64,000 nucleotides of DNA from Asterella californica (lineage: Eukaryota; Streptophyta; Marchantiopsida; Marchantiales; Aytoniaceae), in the NCBI GenBank assembly GCA_036924285.1, contig JAYKYS010000009.1, forward strand, positions 14,632,001-14,696,000. The letters run 5' to 3'. A program made the translations under genes and the position numbers. The notes beneath the pieces are model-generated. The model did no database searches and was not told the origin of the DNA. It saw only the letters and a list, made by a program, of their open reading frames with translations. Positions within the stretch are counted from its first letter, which is position 1. Each line of letters opens with the position of its first letter. Shown here in pieces: positions 62,492 to 64,000 of the stretch.

Positions 62492-63277
62492 ATGACGTAC
62501 CAGTGCCGCCACTTCATATTTGAATTTGTGAACATCGTAGTCATTCTCATACGGAGTCTTGTCTCAGTTACAACATTGAGTTTGCCGTGCTCAGCGATGG
62601 AAGCCGTTGGTATCAACTTACGATATGTTCTCGAGTGCTTGGAGGGAGAGAAATCATGTAGCGAAATCAGTGTTAGGGTGAAGATTGTGGACTATCAGAA
62701 GGAAGGATTCAGAACGTATGATGGGTGTTCAGGTTGTGGGAAGAAGCTAGCAACACCGCGTGAATACTGCAAGAAATGTCATCGAGTGTCTACGTGTCTA
62801 AAGGGATGTTATCGTCTGCAACTCCTTATCACAGATGAGACTGCTGAGACGTGGGCGATAGCATGGGATGCCGGTAAAGATTTACTTGGATTGTCACCGG
62901 AAGAGTTCACTATGCTAGAACTGCAAGGTAAGGACGACAATCTTTTGGATATGATAGTGGGGTTACACTGGGTTGCAAAGCTTACGACTGTCAAAGGGAA
63001 GACATCTAGAAACAAATATGTGCGAATTGACAGGTTTGTGGCACTATCAAAACATCAGAATATTATTCCTACTGCATCAACATCCAATGCACCTACGTCA
63101 TGCACGACAGAACCAATCCCAACAGATAGAGTTTTTTTGTCACATCACCCTGAGGTAAGTCTAGGTAGAGGAATCAACTGTAGTTATGAATTCTTGTTTG
63201 GTTTCTTTGTTGGTTCACTGAGCGTGGCAGTCCCGATCATTGTGTTGGGAATATGGCTAATCTGTAGATGGCATTGA
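62492..63277 (+). CDS. RPA70 C-domain-like single-strand DNA-binding protein, possibly incomplete
   Basis: Open frame of 261 codons; the second ATG at 62,597 (MEAVGINLRYVLECLEGEKS) is the likelier domain start because the first 35 residues are merely hydrophobic. After a beta-rich start comes a zinc ribbon C-x2-C-x10-C-x2-C (CSGCGKK ... YCKKCHR), then RLQLLITDETAETWAIAWDA and LLGLSPEEFTMLELQG, as in DNA-binding domain C of replication protein A, and RNKYVRIDRFVALS. Genuine RPA70 would carry two more OB-folds upstream, absent here; Helitron-borne or stand-alone homologues are alternatives. A strong donor GAGGTAAGT lies at 63,153-63,161, so the hydrophobic C-terminal stretch (FGFFVGSLSVAVPIIVLGIW) may be intronic rather than a membrane anchor. 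Confidence 0.65.
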   Translation: MTYQCRHFIFEFVNIVVILIRSLVSVTTLSLPCSAMEAVGINLRYVLECLEGEKSCSEISVRVKIVDYQKEGFRTYDGCSGCGKKLATPREYCKKCHRVSTCLKGCYRLQLLITDETAETWAIAWDAGKDLLGLSPEEFTMLELQGKDDNLLDMIVGLHWVAKLTTVKGKTSRNKYVRIDRFVALSKHQNIIPTASTSNAPTSCTTEPIPTDRVFLSHHPEVSLGRGINCSYEFLFGFFVGSLSVAVPIIVLGIWLICRWH

Positions 63278-64000
63278 CAGTGCATTTGCATTCTGCATTT
63301 TATCTCCATCGTCTGTGTCAACGAAGTCGACATTGACGATGGAGACGTTCTACGTGCCAATATAAGTGGCTCAATGGGTTCGACACCCAACGTAGAATTT
63401 AGTAACTTATCACGTCTGCTAAACATGTACTTAACTTCTGCAGATTCTGGTGCAATACTCATCAAGGTCTCTTCATAGTTATCTACACATATTGATGGTG
63501 AGATATATTGGGGAGTATATATGCAAACACGTTCACGCTGGTTATCAGTGCCCTTATCTCGCTGGTGTAAGGTCATGGTTCAAACCTTGTACTATAAGAA
63601 CTATCTCGTGGAATGCACATTCATGACCTTCGTTTAAGCAATTGTATACCATGCATTCGTCCTGCACTCCCGCTGGGACAATGCTCAATCAACCTTGCTA
63701 CAAGTATGAATAAGAGCTCAGAGTCCGGTCCTCTGTGTATGAGTGTACCGTACTTAAAAGGAGCAAATTAGCTGTAGTGTACCGTACCAGTCAGGAGCAA
63801 ATTAGCTATAGGTAGAGAGCAGTGACTGAACTATCTTCTTCAGTCTCGATATCACCTAGTAAGGTATTTCTCAACCCAAACAAGACTGTGGGATTCAGAA
63901 AGGACCATTTATGTGGACCATAGTCATTTGATAAGAAACCATAGTCATGTGATAAGAAACAATCAAGATTTCTGCTGCACTTCTCTATCATGCAGCAAAC
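63278..64000. other. No gene seen at the right edge
   Basis: Short frames only. A short direct repeat, GTGTACCGTAC ... GGAGCAAATTAGCT, occurs twice at 63,743-63,808. Confidence 0.6.

Overview
The window looks like nuclear DNA of a land plant, most probably a liverwort close to Marchantia. The genes on the right have introns, and the left is dense in LTR retrotransposons. A 6.5-kb block of AT-rich plastid DNA contains cysA (mbpX), chlN, rpoC2, ndhH, ndhB and plastid rRNA pieces; a plastid that keeps cysA and chlN fits liverworts and excludes flowering plants. The species call is inference from gene content and from how the ndhH and rpoC2 translations read.

Left third (1-28.2 kb): nested retrotransposons, mostly on the minus strand. 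The core is a Ty3/gypsy element of Athila/Tat type. A tRNA-like primer-binding site lies at about 24.80 kb, then gag (24.0-22.1 kb), protease, RT/RNase H and integrase (to 18.23 kb). A purine tract is followed by a very long LTR (18,169-10,227). Both LTR ends are marked by TGTGGTGTC...GACACTACA, and the LTR appears to carry its own ORF of about 740 codons (ORF2). ORF2 has a transposon-type N-terminal domain, a long coiled coil and an acidic tail. The end of a second LTR, with the ORF2 tail, sits upstream of the primer-binding site (26.5-24.82 kb). Further copies in plus orientation lie at 0.8-10.2 kb and 36.76-42.2 kb. All copies are mutated; most stops look like C-to-T changes. Two ORF2 copies are broken by separate 2.1-2.3 kb insertions with TGTCG...CGACA ends and 4-bp target duplications. 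Hexamer GAAGAC/GTCTTC is strikingly frequent throughout these elements.

Inside one LTR copy lies the plastid-derived mosaic (about 3,535-10,038). At least 13 pieces from distant plastid loci (23S, rpoC2, rps15-ndhH, cysA, psbD, ndhA, psaB, rbcL, psaA, chlN, atpA, psbA, atpE-atpB, ndhB, 16S and an intron foldback) are joined in both orientations. The uninterrupted equivalent of the insertion site is in the same window near 41.92 kb.

Middle (28.2-36.5 kb): a transposase relic with a zinc knuckle; a possible composite element of about 5.3 kb (29.9-35.2 kb), bounded by two inverted arrays of palindromes around GAAACATACNTGTTTC and carrying a transposon-type ORF and a decayed FCP1/NIF-like phosphatase gene; then a decayed RPA70 zinc-ribbon/OB-fold fragment.

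Right (42.2-64 kb): gene-bearing DNA. Twelve exons of a plastid MEP-pathway IspD gene (44.7-48.3 kb) can be joined without a break. A single-exon tRNA (guanine-N7) methyltransferase gene lies at 57.2-58.1 kb (minus), a plastid thioredoxin z gene at 59.3-61.5 kb (minus) and an RPA70 C-domain-like ORF at 62.5-63.3 kb. Between them is AT-rich non-coding DNA with a 2.3-kb direct duplication (48.9-53.2 kb).
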